Source: Ignavibacteriota bacterium
Lineage (GTDB): Bacteria; Bacteroidota; Ignavibacteria; Tepidaquicellales; Tepidaquicellaceae
Assembly (NCBI GenBank): GCA_003135995.1
Contig: PNBM01000170.1
Span: 9,764-15,428, forward strand
Direction: 5' to 3'
Length of the DNA: 5,665 bases
The translations under genes and the position numbers were made by a program. Shown here piece after piece: positions 1 to 5,665 of the stretch (position 1 is its first letter; the number at the start of each line of letters is the position of its first letter). The notes below the pieces were generated by a model that made no database searches, was not told the origin of the DNA, and saw only the letters and a program-made list of their open reading frames with translations.

Positions 1-1
1 A

Positions 2-211
2 ATTATTGGTACAGGTTTAGTCACATTATTAGGTGGATTTTCTGCGGTACAATTTAAAAATATTGCAAATAATTCTTATGATAATTATCAGATTACATTA
101 AACAATAGTGAACTTGATAAATCCAACAAGTATGATATATATTCGGGAATTGGATTGGCAGTGATGCAAATTGCATTCATTGGTTTTATATATTTTTTAT
201 TTTTCAAATAA
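2..211 (+). CDS. C-terminal fragment of a membrane-anchored protein of unknown function (5' end outside window)
   Basis: The reading frame is open from base 2 to a TAA at 209-211 and gives 69 residues with no start in the window, so this is the 3' end of a longer gene. Two hydrophobic stretches are visible. The first is at the edge (residues about 1-15, IIGTGLVTLLGGFSA). The second is at the extreme C-terminus (about 48-68), rich in Ile, Phe and Leu and ending FLFFK. Between them is a polar Asn/Asp/Tyr-rich segment with the pattern FKN-A-xx-YDNY and DKSNKYDIYSGIG. This TM / polar / TM tail, with Tyr-Asp-rich spacing, resembles the ends of PEGA- or TPR-containing envelope proteins common in Bacteroidota and Ignavibacteria. 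That resemblance is from memory only. A strong terminator begins 20 bp after the stop, which supports a real + strand gene converging on the EamA gene. Function not recognised. Confidence 0.72.
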   Translation: MIGTGLVTLLGGFSAVQFKNIANNSYDNYQITLNNSELDKSNKYDIYSGIGLAVMQIAFIGFIYFLFFK

Positions 212-217
212 TTTTCC

Positions 218-1114
218 TTATAATTCAGGAACAGATTCAAATTTTGAATCTGTTTTTACGTTGTGATAGATAATCGCCGCAAAAATAATCAACCCGCCTA
301 TAACTGCATAAACAGAAGGAGTTTCACCAATACCTATAAATACCCAAATGGGATTGAAGATAGCTTCGAGAGTTGCAATAATTAGTGATTCCGTAGCGCT
401 TACAAATTTTATTGCTTCATTAAAAATTATGTAACTTAAACCGATTTGAAAGACACCCATGTAAATTAATATCATCGATTCCGTAAAGTTGAAAGAAAGC
501 TTCGAAAAAACAATAGGGAAACAAACCACCGCAACAATCACATTTCCAAGTATAATTGAATTTATGGTATTAACGGATTTGTGTAAATCTTTTTTCCATT
601 TCAGGAATAACGAAAAGAACGCAAAACAAAGCCCTGATACAATCGCAATAATATTGCCGTATATATTTCCGATTTCCAGTTTGCCGAAGAAAAAAAGTGT
701 CATTCCGAAAATACAAATTAAAATTGTCAGCAGGTTACTTTTGTTGAATTTTGTTTTCAGAAAAACGGGCTCGAGAAATAGCAAGTAAATAGGAGCGGTA
801 AACTGGAGGAAGATTGCATTTGCGGCAGTTGTAAGTTTCGTAGCAATCACAAAAAACATTAATATGCCTGCAAAAGAAAATGAGCATAGGATGGATATCA
901 AATCCATTTTATATTCAATTTTCCTTTTTCTGAATATAGTAACTAAAAAAATTGTAACTGCGGCAATTGAAGAACGGAAAAATAAAATCTGGAAAGCACT
1001 GAGTGTAAGAACTTTAATAAATAACCCGCTCGAGCTCCAGAGAAAAGCAGTTAAAGAAATCAGAATCAAACCTTTCCTGTGCTGCGGAATTTTTGAGAAG
1101 ATTTTTTTTATCAT
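218..1114 (-). CDS. EamA/DMT-family transporter, 10 predicted membrane helices
   Basis: This 298-residue protein has the length and shape of the drug/metabolite transporter superfamily (EamA, also called RhaT/YdcZ-like): two tandem five-helix repeats in the inner membrane. By eye the helices are near residues 15-34, 39-60, 72-94, 97-117, 127-144, 150-171, 184-203, 213-231, 242-262 and 267-284. Family-like signatures are the TAFLWSSSGLFIK first helix, the ANAIFLQFTAPIYLLFLEP fourth helix, and FNEAIKFVSATESLIIATLEAIFNPIW in the second repeat, where conserved Glu and Pro residues sit. Such proteins usually export amino acids or other small metabolites; the substrate cannot be read from the sequence. 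The ATG at 1114 is preceded by an in-frame TAG two codons upstream, and a basic N-terminus (MIKKIFSKIPQHRKG) precedes helix 1. No Shine-Dalgarno is visible. The polar tail (about 285-298) coincides with the + strand terminator. It follows the threonine dehydrogenase gene by 76 bp, so co-transcription is possible but not certain. Confidence 0.93.
   Translation of the reverse strand: MIKKIFSKIPQHRKGLILISLTAFLWSSSGLFIKVLTLSAFQILFFRSSIAAVTIFLVTIFRKRKIEYKMDLISILCSFSFAGILMFFVIATKLTTAANAIFLQFTAPIYLLFLEPVFLKTKFNKSNLLTILICIFGMTLFFFGKLEIGNIYGNIIAIVSGLCFAFFSLFLKWKKDLHKSVNTINSIILGNVIVAVVCFPIVFSKLSFNFTESMILIYMGVFQIGLSYIIFNEAIKFVSATESLIIATLEAIFNPIWVFIGIGETPSVYAVIGGLIIFAAIIYHNVKTDSKFESVPEL
231..257 (+). terminator. 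Rho-independent terminator of the left-edge + strand gene
   Basis: A perfect 11-bp inverted repeat, ACAGATTCAAA at 231-241 and TTTGAATCTGT at 243-253, is separated by one base and runs directly into a T-tract at 253-257. As a hairpin it would have about 9 paired bases around a short A/T loop. It starts 20 bp after the + strand stop codon, the expected place for intrinsic termination. On the minus strand the hairpin is followed by TCCTG rather than a T-run, so it should work mainly for + strand transcripts. It lies wholly inside the last codons of the convergent EamA gene. Confidence 0.8.
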
Positions 1115-1190
1115 ATACTAATTTATAAGAAGAATATGAATTCATTTTAAAAAGTTCTTCATTCCGGATTTTATTTTGTTAAGATATTTT

Positions 1191-2150
1191 TTAGCCGACT
1201 TTAACTTTTAATTTGTTCCCAACTTCTTTTAGCATTACTTCAGTCATTTTGGCTAAATCATAAATATATTTGCAATCCCAATCTTTTTTTGCAACCGAAT
1301 CATCAATGCTTTGAGGCCATGATTCGGCTATCTTCTGGCGAAAGTCGGGTTTGTAAGTGATTTCAAATTCGGGAATATGTTTTTTTATTTCCCGGGCTAT
1401 TTCTTTCGGATTAAAACTTATTCCGCCGAGGTTATAACTCGAACGAATGGAAATTTTTGAAGCATCTGCATTCATTAGCTCTATTGTCGATTCAATCGCA
1501 TCATCCATAAACATCATCGGTAGTTTTGCATCTTCTTTTAAAAAACATTCATATCGTTTTTGTTTTATCGCATCATAATAAATTTCAACTGCGTAATCGG
1601 TTGTTCCGCCGCCGGCTTCAGTTTTATAACTTATCAGTCCGGGATAGCGTATGCTTCTGACATCGAGTCCGTATTTGTTAAAATAATATTCGCACCATCT
1701 TTCGCCGGCAAGTTTACTAATACCATAAACTGTAGAAGGCTCTGTATAAGTAAGCTGAGGCGTATTTACTTTTGGAGTAGTCGGACCAAACACAGCAATT
1801 GAACTTGGCCAGAAAACTTTGCTGATATGAATTTCTTTAGCTAATTCAAGAATATTGAAAAGACCATCCATATTAATTCCCCATGCTTTCAAAGGATGCT
1901 TTTCAGCTGTTCCCGAAAGTACTGCGGCGAGATGATAAATCTGAGTGATTTTATTTTTTGATAAATATTCTCTTATTGCATTCACGTCCAGAACATCGAG
2001 TATCTGAAAAGGACCGCTATCCATTACATCCTGTGTAGCCTGCTTAATATCCGTGGCAAACACATTTTCATTTCCGAACGTATTTCTTAATGCCATAGTT
2101 AGTTCAGAACCAATTTGACCTGATGCTCCGATTACAATAATTTTTTCCAT
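1191..2150 (-). CDS. tdh: L-threonine 3-dehydrogenase, short-chain (UDP-galactose-epimerase-like) type
   Basis: This enzyme probably oxidises L-threonine to 2-amino-3-ketobutyrate with NAD+ in the cytosol, the first step of the threonine-to-glycine plus acetyl-CoA route. The 319 residues form an extended SDR fold. The nucleotide-binding loop GASGQIG is at 8-14, and an acidic residue at the end of strand 2 (FATDIK, Asp34) favours NAD+ over NADP+. The HLAA stretch is at 73-76, PSSIAVFG with the catalytic-type Ser at 115-122, and the YGISK catalytic pair Tyr142/Lys146. What separates TDH from generic epimerases is the match to animal and Flavobacterium-type TDH: SGPFQILDV (45-53), RYPGLIS (168-174), GGGTTDYAVEIY (180-191), LPMMFMDDA (210-218) and AESWPQSIDDS (276-286). 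It is not homologous to the zinc-dependent Tdh of E. coli, so the symbol denotes function only. The ATG at 2150 sits just before the Rossmann strand and has a good ribosome-binding site. The AtuA-like gene lies 39 bp upstream. No kbl partner is visible. Confidence 0.92.
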   Translation of the reverse strand: MEKIIVIGASGQIGSELTMALRNTFGNENVFATDIKQATQDVMDSGPFQILDVLDVNAIREYLSKNKITQIYHLAAVLSGTAEKHPLKAWGINMDGLFNILELAKEIHISKVFWPSSIAVFGPTTPKVNTPQLTYTEPSTVYGISKLAGERWCEYYFNKYGLDVRSIRYPGLISYKTEAGGGTTDYAVEIYYDAIKQKRYECFLKEDAKLPMMFMDDAIESTIELMNADASKISIRSSYNLGGISFNPKEIAREIKKHIPEFEITYKPDFRQKIAESWPQSIDDSVAKKDWDCKYIYDLAKMTEVMLKEVGNKLKVKVG

Positions 2151-2156
2151 ATTATT

Positions 2157-2161
2157 TCCTT
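2157..2161 (-). promoter_or_regulatory. Ribosome-binding site of the threonine dehydrogenase gene
   Basis: Read on the minus strand, AAGGA (within AAAAGGAAA) lies 6 bases before the ATG at 2150, a standard Shine-Dalgarno position. It confirms the chosen start. It also stands out because the AtuA-like and EamA genes in the same run have no comparable motif upstream of their starts. Confidence 0.75.
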
Positions 2162-2189
2162 TTAATTAAACTATATTTTTAATAATTGA

Positions 2190-3551
2190 TTAAATTTCTT
2201 CTACAAATATTTCGGGTTTGACCGCTGATTTCGGTATTAACGCAGGCCAGTATGCAACCACCTCCGATGGTTTTGGTCTCCCTCCTGCAAAACCTGTTAC
2301 ACCCGGAGGTCCTGTTAATATCAACGGTGCGATTTCCTTGCCAAATCTTTCAACAGAATATTTATCTTTTGAACGCACACCTATTCTGAGAACAACTTCA
2401 TTTATTTCTTCTATTTCTCTCGCAAGACTTTCGTGGCAGGCGTTATATCCCTGAAACTCAGTTCTTATTTCATCAAATTTCAGATTCAGATTTTCCATTC
2501 TTTTTCTTAATATTTTATCTGCCGCTTTAGCTTTTTCAAGAGCATCAGGCCAGGAGTAAGTTAAATTACCGAATGAGGTATATCCGTCCATAAATGAAAT
2601 TGAAACTTTATAAAACGGAGTATATGGTAAGCCTTTCACTCCAAAAACTTTTACTCTGTTCTTTCCGATTTCCTGAACATGAATAGACGTGAAGTCAGCA
2701 ATACAATCAGGTGTAATATAATCTTTCGGATTACCGATTTCATATACCAGTTGTTCACTGACCGTATCTATACTTACAAGTCCGCCCGTGTTTTCATGTT
2801 TTGTAATAATTATATCACCGTTCGGATAAGCTTCAGCAATCGGAAATCCAATGTTTGCGAGGTCAGGGACATTTTTCCAGTCACCGAGAAAATTTCCGCC
2901 CGAAGCCTGCCCACCGCATTCGAGTATGTGTCCTGCAATAGTACCGACAGCCATTAAATCAAAATTATTCATATCCCATCCGAATTCATAAATCATCGGT
3001 GCTAATGTTAAACCTGTATCGGTTACCCTTCCTGTAATTACAATATCGGCGCCCTGTTTCAGACATTCAACAACGGGGGCTGCACCAAAATAAACATTCG
3101 CACTTAATATTTTATCTTTAATAATACGTGCACTTTCACCCGTTTCCATATTTTTCAGTTCTATTCCGCCTGAAATAAAATCATTAATTTTATTCAGTAT
3201 ATCATCACCGAATACAACACCGATTTTTAATTTTTTTATACCAAGCTTTTTAGCGACTTCGAAAATTGCATCTTTGCAGGAAAACGGATTAACACCGCCT
3301 CCGTTCGTAATTACTTTGAATCTTTTTTCCTGCATTATGGGAAGTAGTCTTTCCATCAATGGAGGTATATCCCTTGCATAGCCAAGAAGCGGGTCTTTCA
3401 ATTTTTGTTTTTGCAAAATTGACATCGTTACTTCAGCAAGATAATCCATTACGATGTAATCCACATCGCCGCCTGTTGCCTGCTTTACAGGTGCTTCTAT
3501 GAGGTCGCCCCAAAATCCCTGACCCGACGCAATTTTAATTTTTTCTTTCAT
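2190..3551 (-). CDS. AtuA-family (DUF1446) protein, single-domain form
   Basis: The 453 residues match the N-terminal domain of the acyclic terpene utilisation AtuA family (DUF1446) along the whole length. Recognisable blocks are GQGFWGD (10-16) at the N-terminus, ITNGGGVNPF (81-90), VITGRVTDTGLTLAP (171-185), ECGGQASGGNF (211-221), NTGGLVS (254-260), and the Gly/Pro-rich GPPGVTGFAGGRPKPSEVV (414-432). In Pseudomonas, atuA belongs to the citronellol/geraniol degradation cluster, but its reaction is not established, so no enzyme activity is assigned. No signal peptide or membrane segment is seen, so it is probably cytosolic. Longer members, near 600 residues, carry an extra C-terminal domain of about 100 residues; this one ends shortly after the WPALIPKSAVKPEIFV segment, and the next gene starts 39 bp later, so that domain is absent here. 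The ATG at 3551 fits the family's N-terminus, although no Shine-Dalgarno is visible. It lies between the phosphorylase (43 bp) and the threonine dehydrogenase, probably in the same transcript. Confidence 0.9.
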   Translation of the reverse strand: MKEKIKIASGQGFWGDLIEAPVKQATGGDVDYIVMDYLAEVTMSILQKQKLKDPLLGYARDIPPLMERLLPIMQEKRFKVITNGGGVNPFSCKDAIFEVAKKLGIKKLKIGVVFGDDILNKINDFISGGIELKNMETGESARIIKDKILSANVYFGAAPVVECLKQGADIVITGRVTDTGLTLAPMIYEFGWDMNNFDLMAVGTIAGHILECGGQASGGNFLGDWKNVPDLANIGFPIAEAYPNGDIIITKHENTGGLVSIDTVSEQLVYEIGNPKDYITPDCIADFTSIHVQEIGKNRVKVFGVKGLPYTPFYKVSISFMDGYTSFGNLTYSWPDALEKAKAADKILRKRMENLNLKFDEIRTEFQGYNACHESLAREIEEINEVVLRIGVRSKDKYSVERFGKEIAPLILTGPPGVTGFAGGRPKPSEVVAYWPALIPKSAVKPEIFVEEI

Positions 3552-3594
3552 GTATATTAAATATTATCTTGCAGTATTTATTAAAACCGATATA

Positions 3595-5665
3595 TTATTT
3601 CAATTTTGAATAAAACAAATCATAATATTCCTTTACCATTCGTTCTGTATTAAAATATCCTGCAAGATTTATTATTGAAGTTTTAATTTTATTGACCCAT
3701 TTTACAGGAATACCTTTTGAATCCCTATCATAGAACATCGGAAGAATATCATTTTCAAGTACGTTGTACATCGATTCGGATTCATAATTATCGACATCGA
3801 AATCATACATATTTTCATAATTTTCAGGACTGTCGATTTTCCAGCCGGTTTCGGGAGAATAGCCTTCAAGCCACCAGCCATCGAGAATACTGAAATTCAA
3901 GCAGCCATTTGTCACAGCTTTCATTCCGCTCGTTCCTGAAGCTTCCAGAGGGCGCCTCGGGTTGTTCAGCCAAACATCGCAACCGCTGACGAGCTGTTTT
4001 GCAACTTCCATATCGTAATTATCTATAAATACGATTTTATTTTTAAAGAGGTCAGAATCGGCATAGCCAACAATTTCCGCAATGAAATTTTTTCCGCCTT
4101 CATCTTTTGGATGCGATTTCCCTGAAAATAAAAACTGTACTTTTAATTTATCGTTTGCCAGTATTTTTTTGAGTCTTTCGATATTCCGGAAAATCAGGGT
4201 TCCCCGCTTGTACGTTGCGAATCTTCTTGCAAAACCAATAGTTAACGCATTATCATCCAACATTTCCTGAACTTCCTGCAATTTGTCTTCCGAATCGTGA
4301 ATCAATTTTAATTTATCTGAAATTCTTTCTCTAATTTGGGAAATAAGTGCTGAACGGTTTTTTTGCCTCATCTTCCAAATCATTTCATCAGGTAAAGCTT
4401 TGAGCTCTTCGAAAAAACCTGGCTTTTCTAACCAGTTTTTTCCAAAATGTTTTTTGTAAAAATTTTCCGATACAGATGAGAGATAAGTTTTTATGTGAAT
4501 ACCATTTGTAATAGAGATTATCTGGCTTCGCGATTCCGGTAATGACCACATCCTGCGAGCAATCTTAGCGTGGAGCTTACTGACTCCGTTAACAAAATTG
4601 GAATTATTAATTGCAAGATAAGCCATGTTGAAATGCTCATTTCCTTTATTCTTCGTTACAAGGTCCCCTTCCGCAAAAAGTTCGTCAAAACTGATTTTCA
4701 ATTCATTCACAGCGTAATTATAAAAATATTTTTCCATTAACCATCTCGGAAAAATATCGATGCCTGCGGGTACGGGGGTATGCGTGGTAAAAACGTTTGA
4801 ATAATAACATTTTTCCTGTGCTTCTTTGAATGAAATGTTTTCTTTCTTCATCATTTCTTTTATTCTCTCGAAAACAAGAAATGCCGAATGTCCTTCGTTC
4901 ATATGACATCCTTTTATTTTTATTCCCATTGCTGCAATTGCTCTTAATCCTCCGATTCCAAGAAGAATTTCCTGCAATATTCTTTTATCAGTTTCACCAC
5001 CGTATAAAATATCCGTTATTCGTTTATCTTCAACAGCATTTTCATCTACAAATGTATCGAGTAAATAAAGTTTAATCCTTCCGATATTCAGACACCATAT
5101 TTGTGCATATACATTTTTCCCGAATATCTCTATTGATATTTTTATAGGTCTGTAATCTTCATCCAGAACAAGATTCATCGGAAGCGATTCAAAATAATTC
5201 TGTTCATATAATTCGGATTGTCTTCCATCATGATTTATATATTGGCGGAAATATCCGTAAAGATATGCAAGTCCTACACCGACGAGCGGAATACCTATAT
5301 CGGAAGCAGATTTCAAATGGTCTCCCGAAAGTGTTCCGAGTCCGCCCGAATAAAATTTTAAGCATTTTGTTATTCCATACTCAGCGGAAAGATAAATATA
5401 TTTAGAGGTATTTTCATCTTCAGAACTTTTTTCTAAAATTGTTGCTTTGTTTAAATATTCCCTGTAATCACGATAAAGCCTGTGAATTTTATCCTTTAAA
5501 TTCTTTTTTTCAATGATATCGAATAAATAGTTATGGTCGATTGTTTCGAGGAATTTGACGGGATTTTTTGAACTCCATTTCCAGTAATCACGCTTTATCT
5601 CTTCTAAAATTGAACTAAAATCATTGTTCCATGACCAATACAAATTATATGATAATTCCCTTATG
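3595..5665 (-). CDS. glgP: Alpha-glucan (glycogen/maltodextrin) phosphorylase, GT35, 5' end cut by window edge
   Basis: This enzyme phosphorolyses alpha-1,4-glucans, releasing glucose-1-phosphate in the cytosol, using pyridoxal phosphate. It belongs to the bacterial/archaeal 'alpha-glucan phosphorylase' branch (TIGR02094 type) rather than the classical E. coli GlgP/MalP branch. Counting from the TTG at 5643 (682 residues), the start resembles the DUF3417 domain (YWSWNND, then KNPVKFLETI at 26-35). Then come GGLGTLSGDHLKSASD (100-115), NEGHSAF (249-255), THTPVPAGID (287-296), GFARRFATYKR (470-480), and the PLP site EASGTSGMKA (567-576), whose lysine is 575 (codon 3919-3921), followed by NGCLNFSILDGWWLEGY. 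The catalytic region is therefore complete. That TTG is not a credible start: the frame stays open to base 5665 and adds I-R-E-L-S-Y-N before the Leu, recreating the family's usual L-x-YNLYWSWN segment. At least 7 residues, probably more, lie outside the window, and an N-terminal fusion cannot be excluded. It is the first visible gene of the leftward run. Confidence 0.95.
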   Translation of the reverse strand, partial: IRELSYNLYWSWNNDFSSILEEIKRDYWKWSSKNPVKFLETIDHNYLFDIIEKKNLKDKIHRLYRDYREYLNKATILEKSSEDENTSKYIYLSAEYGITKCLKFYSGGLGTLSGDHLKSASDIGIPLVGVGLAYLYGYFRQYINHDGRQSELYEQNYFESLPMNLVLDEDYRPIKISIEIFGKNVYAQIWCLNIGRIKLYLLDTFVDENAVEDKRITDILYGGETDKRILQEILLGIGGLRAIAAMGIKIKGCHMNEGHSAFLVFERIKEMMKKENISFKEAQEKCYYSNVFTTHTPVPAGIDIFPRWLMEKYFYNYAVNELKISFDELFAEGDLVTKNKGNEHFNMAYLAINNSNFVNGVSKLHAKIARRMWSLPESRSQIISITNGIHIKTYLSSVSENFYKKHFGKNWLEKPGFFEELKALPDEMIWKMRQKNRSALISQIRERISDKLKLIHDSEDKLQEVQEMLDDNALTIGFARRFATYKRGTLIFRNIERLKKILANDKLKVQFLFSGKSHPKDEGGKNFIAEIVGYADSDLFKNKIVFIDNYDMEVAKQLVSGCDVWLNNPRRPLEASGTSGMKAVTNGCLNFSILDGWWLEGYSPETGWKIDSPENYENMYDFDVDNYESESMYNVLENDILPMFYDRDSKGIPVKWVNKIKTSIINLAGYFNTERMVKEYYDLFYSKLK

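Larger units (their letters stand above)
218..5665 (-). other. Probable leftward transcription unit: glgP - AtuA-like - TDH - EamA
   Basis: Four genes lie head to tail on the minus strand with gaps of 43, 39 and 76 bp and no hairpin plus T-run on that strand between them. The first three are spaced tightly enough to expect one mRNA. The 76-bp gap before EamA could hold a separate promoter, but I see no convincing -35/-10 pair or Bacteroidota-type -33/-7 pair there. The promoter of the unit must lie right of the window. The link is by position only: glucan breakdown, threonine oxidation, an AtuA-type protein and an export-type carrier do not form one known pathway. Confidence 0.5.

Noticed and set aside
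164..178. Short palindrome ATGCAAATTGCAT near the end of the left-edge gene
   Set aside because: It lies within coding sequence (MQIA codons), has a 6-bp arm and no following T-run; the stronger hairpin at 231-257 explains termination.
489..788. 99-codon open frame on the + strand inside the EamA gene
   Set aside because: It lies fully antisense to a clear membrane-protein gene, and its translation has no recognisable domain; it is a shadow of the real frame.
889..910. Small inverted repeat ATGGAT...ATCCAT followed by T residues on the + strand
   Set aside because: The stem is only 6 bp, inside EamA coding sequence and antisense to it, with no + strand gene ending nearby.
1115..1190. Possible promoter or terminator in the 76-bp gap before EamA, including the palindrome ATGAATTCAT at 1136-1145
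   Set aside because: A TATAAA lies only about 8 bases before the start codon with no spaced -35, and no hairpin is followed by a T-run on the minus strand. In A/T-rich DNA a 10-bp palindrome is weak evidence.
1191..2150. Reading the SDR gene as a nucleotide-sugar (UDP-glucose/galactose) epimerase
   Set aside because: The fold is shared, but the GGGTTDYAVEIY, LPMMFMDDA and ESWPQSIDDS blocks match the threonine dehydrogenase subfamily, and no sugar-biosynthesis neighbours are present.
2218..2957. Two + strand open frames (2218-2454 and 2679-2957) inside the AtuA-like gene
   Set aside because: Both are antisense to conserved DUF1446 blocks; the first is simply the opposite strand of the Gly/Pro-rich C-terminal motif.
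4718..5075. Short open frames on both strands within the phosphorylase gene (minus 4718-4909, plus 4830-5075)
   Set aside because: They overlap the conserved NEGHSAF and THTPVPAG region of the phosphorylase in other frames, and their sequences are low-complexity Arg- or Phe/Leu-rich translations.

Overview
This is an AT-rich, gene-dense bacterial window (GC roughly in the mid-30s percent by eye, not computed). It reads as ordinary chromosomal metabolic DNA. No mobile element, CRISPR array, rRNA or tRNA gene is visible. The protein style suggests the Bacteroidota/Chlorobi/Ignavibacteriota side of the tree: Lys/Ile/Asn-rich proteins, an SDR-type threonine dehydrogenase, a DUF3417-containing alpha-glucan phosphorylase and weak Shine-Dalgarno usage. 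Ignavibacteria-like is my best guess, held with modest confidence because no marker gene is present.

Layout. At the left edge (2-211, + strand) is the C-terminal end of a small membrane-anchored protein. It is followed by a strong hairpin plus T-run terminator (231-257). Everything else lies on the minus strand and is read from right to left: an alpha-glucan phosphorylase cut by the right edge (3595-5665), a single-domain AtuA/DUF1446 protein (2190-3551), an SDR-family L-threonine 3-dehydrogenase (1191-2150) and an EamA/DMT-family transporter (218-1114). The gaps are 43, 39 and 76 bp, so the four genes could form one transcription unit. The phosphorylase-AtuA-TDH part is the tightest, and EamA is the least certain member. 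No stretch over 300 bp lacks a gene.

How the genes may work together. The phosphorylase releases glucose-1-phosphate from glycogen or maltodextrin. The threonine dehydrogenase oxidises threonine to 2-amino-3-ketobutyrate, normally cleaved to glycine and acetyl-CoA by a Kbl enzyme that is not in this window. AtuA-family proteins are associated with acyclic-terpene and branched acyl catabolism, but their reaction is unknown. The EamA protein is probably an exporter of a small metabolite. A shared pathway is not evident; the cluster looks catabolic in a general way.

Main points to check: the phosphorylase frame stays open through the right edge, so an apparent TTG start at 5643 is not real; the + strand gene's terminator lies inside the last codons of the EamA gene; and the AtuA protein stops where the C-terminal domain of longer family members would begin. 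I found no evidence of a novel defence, mobile or RNA-based system.
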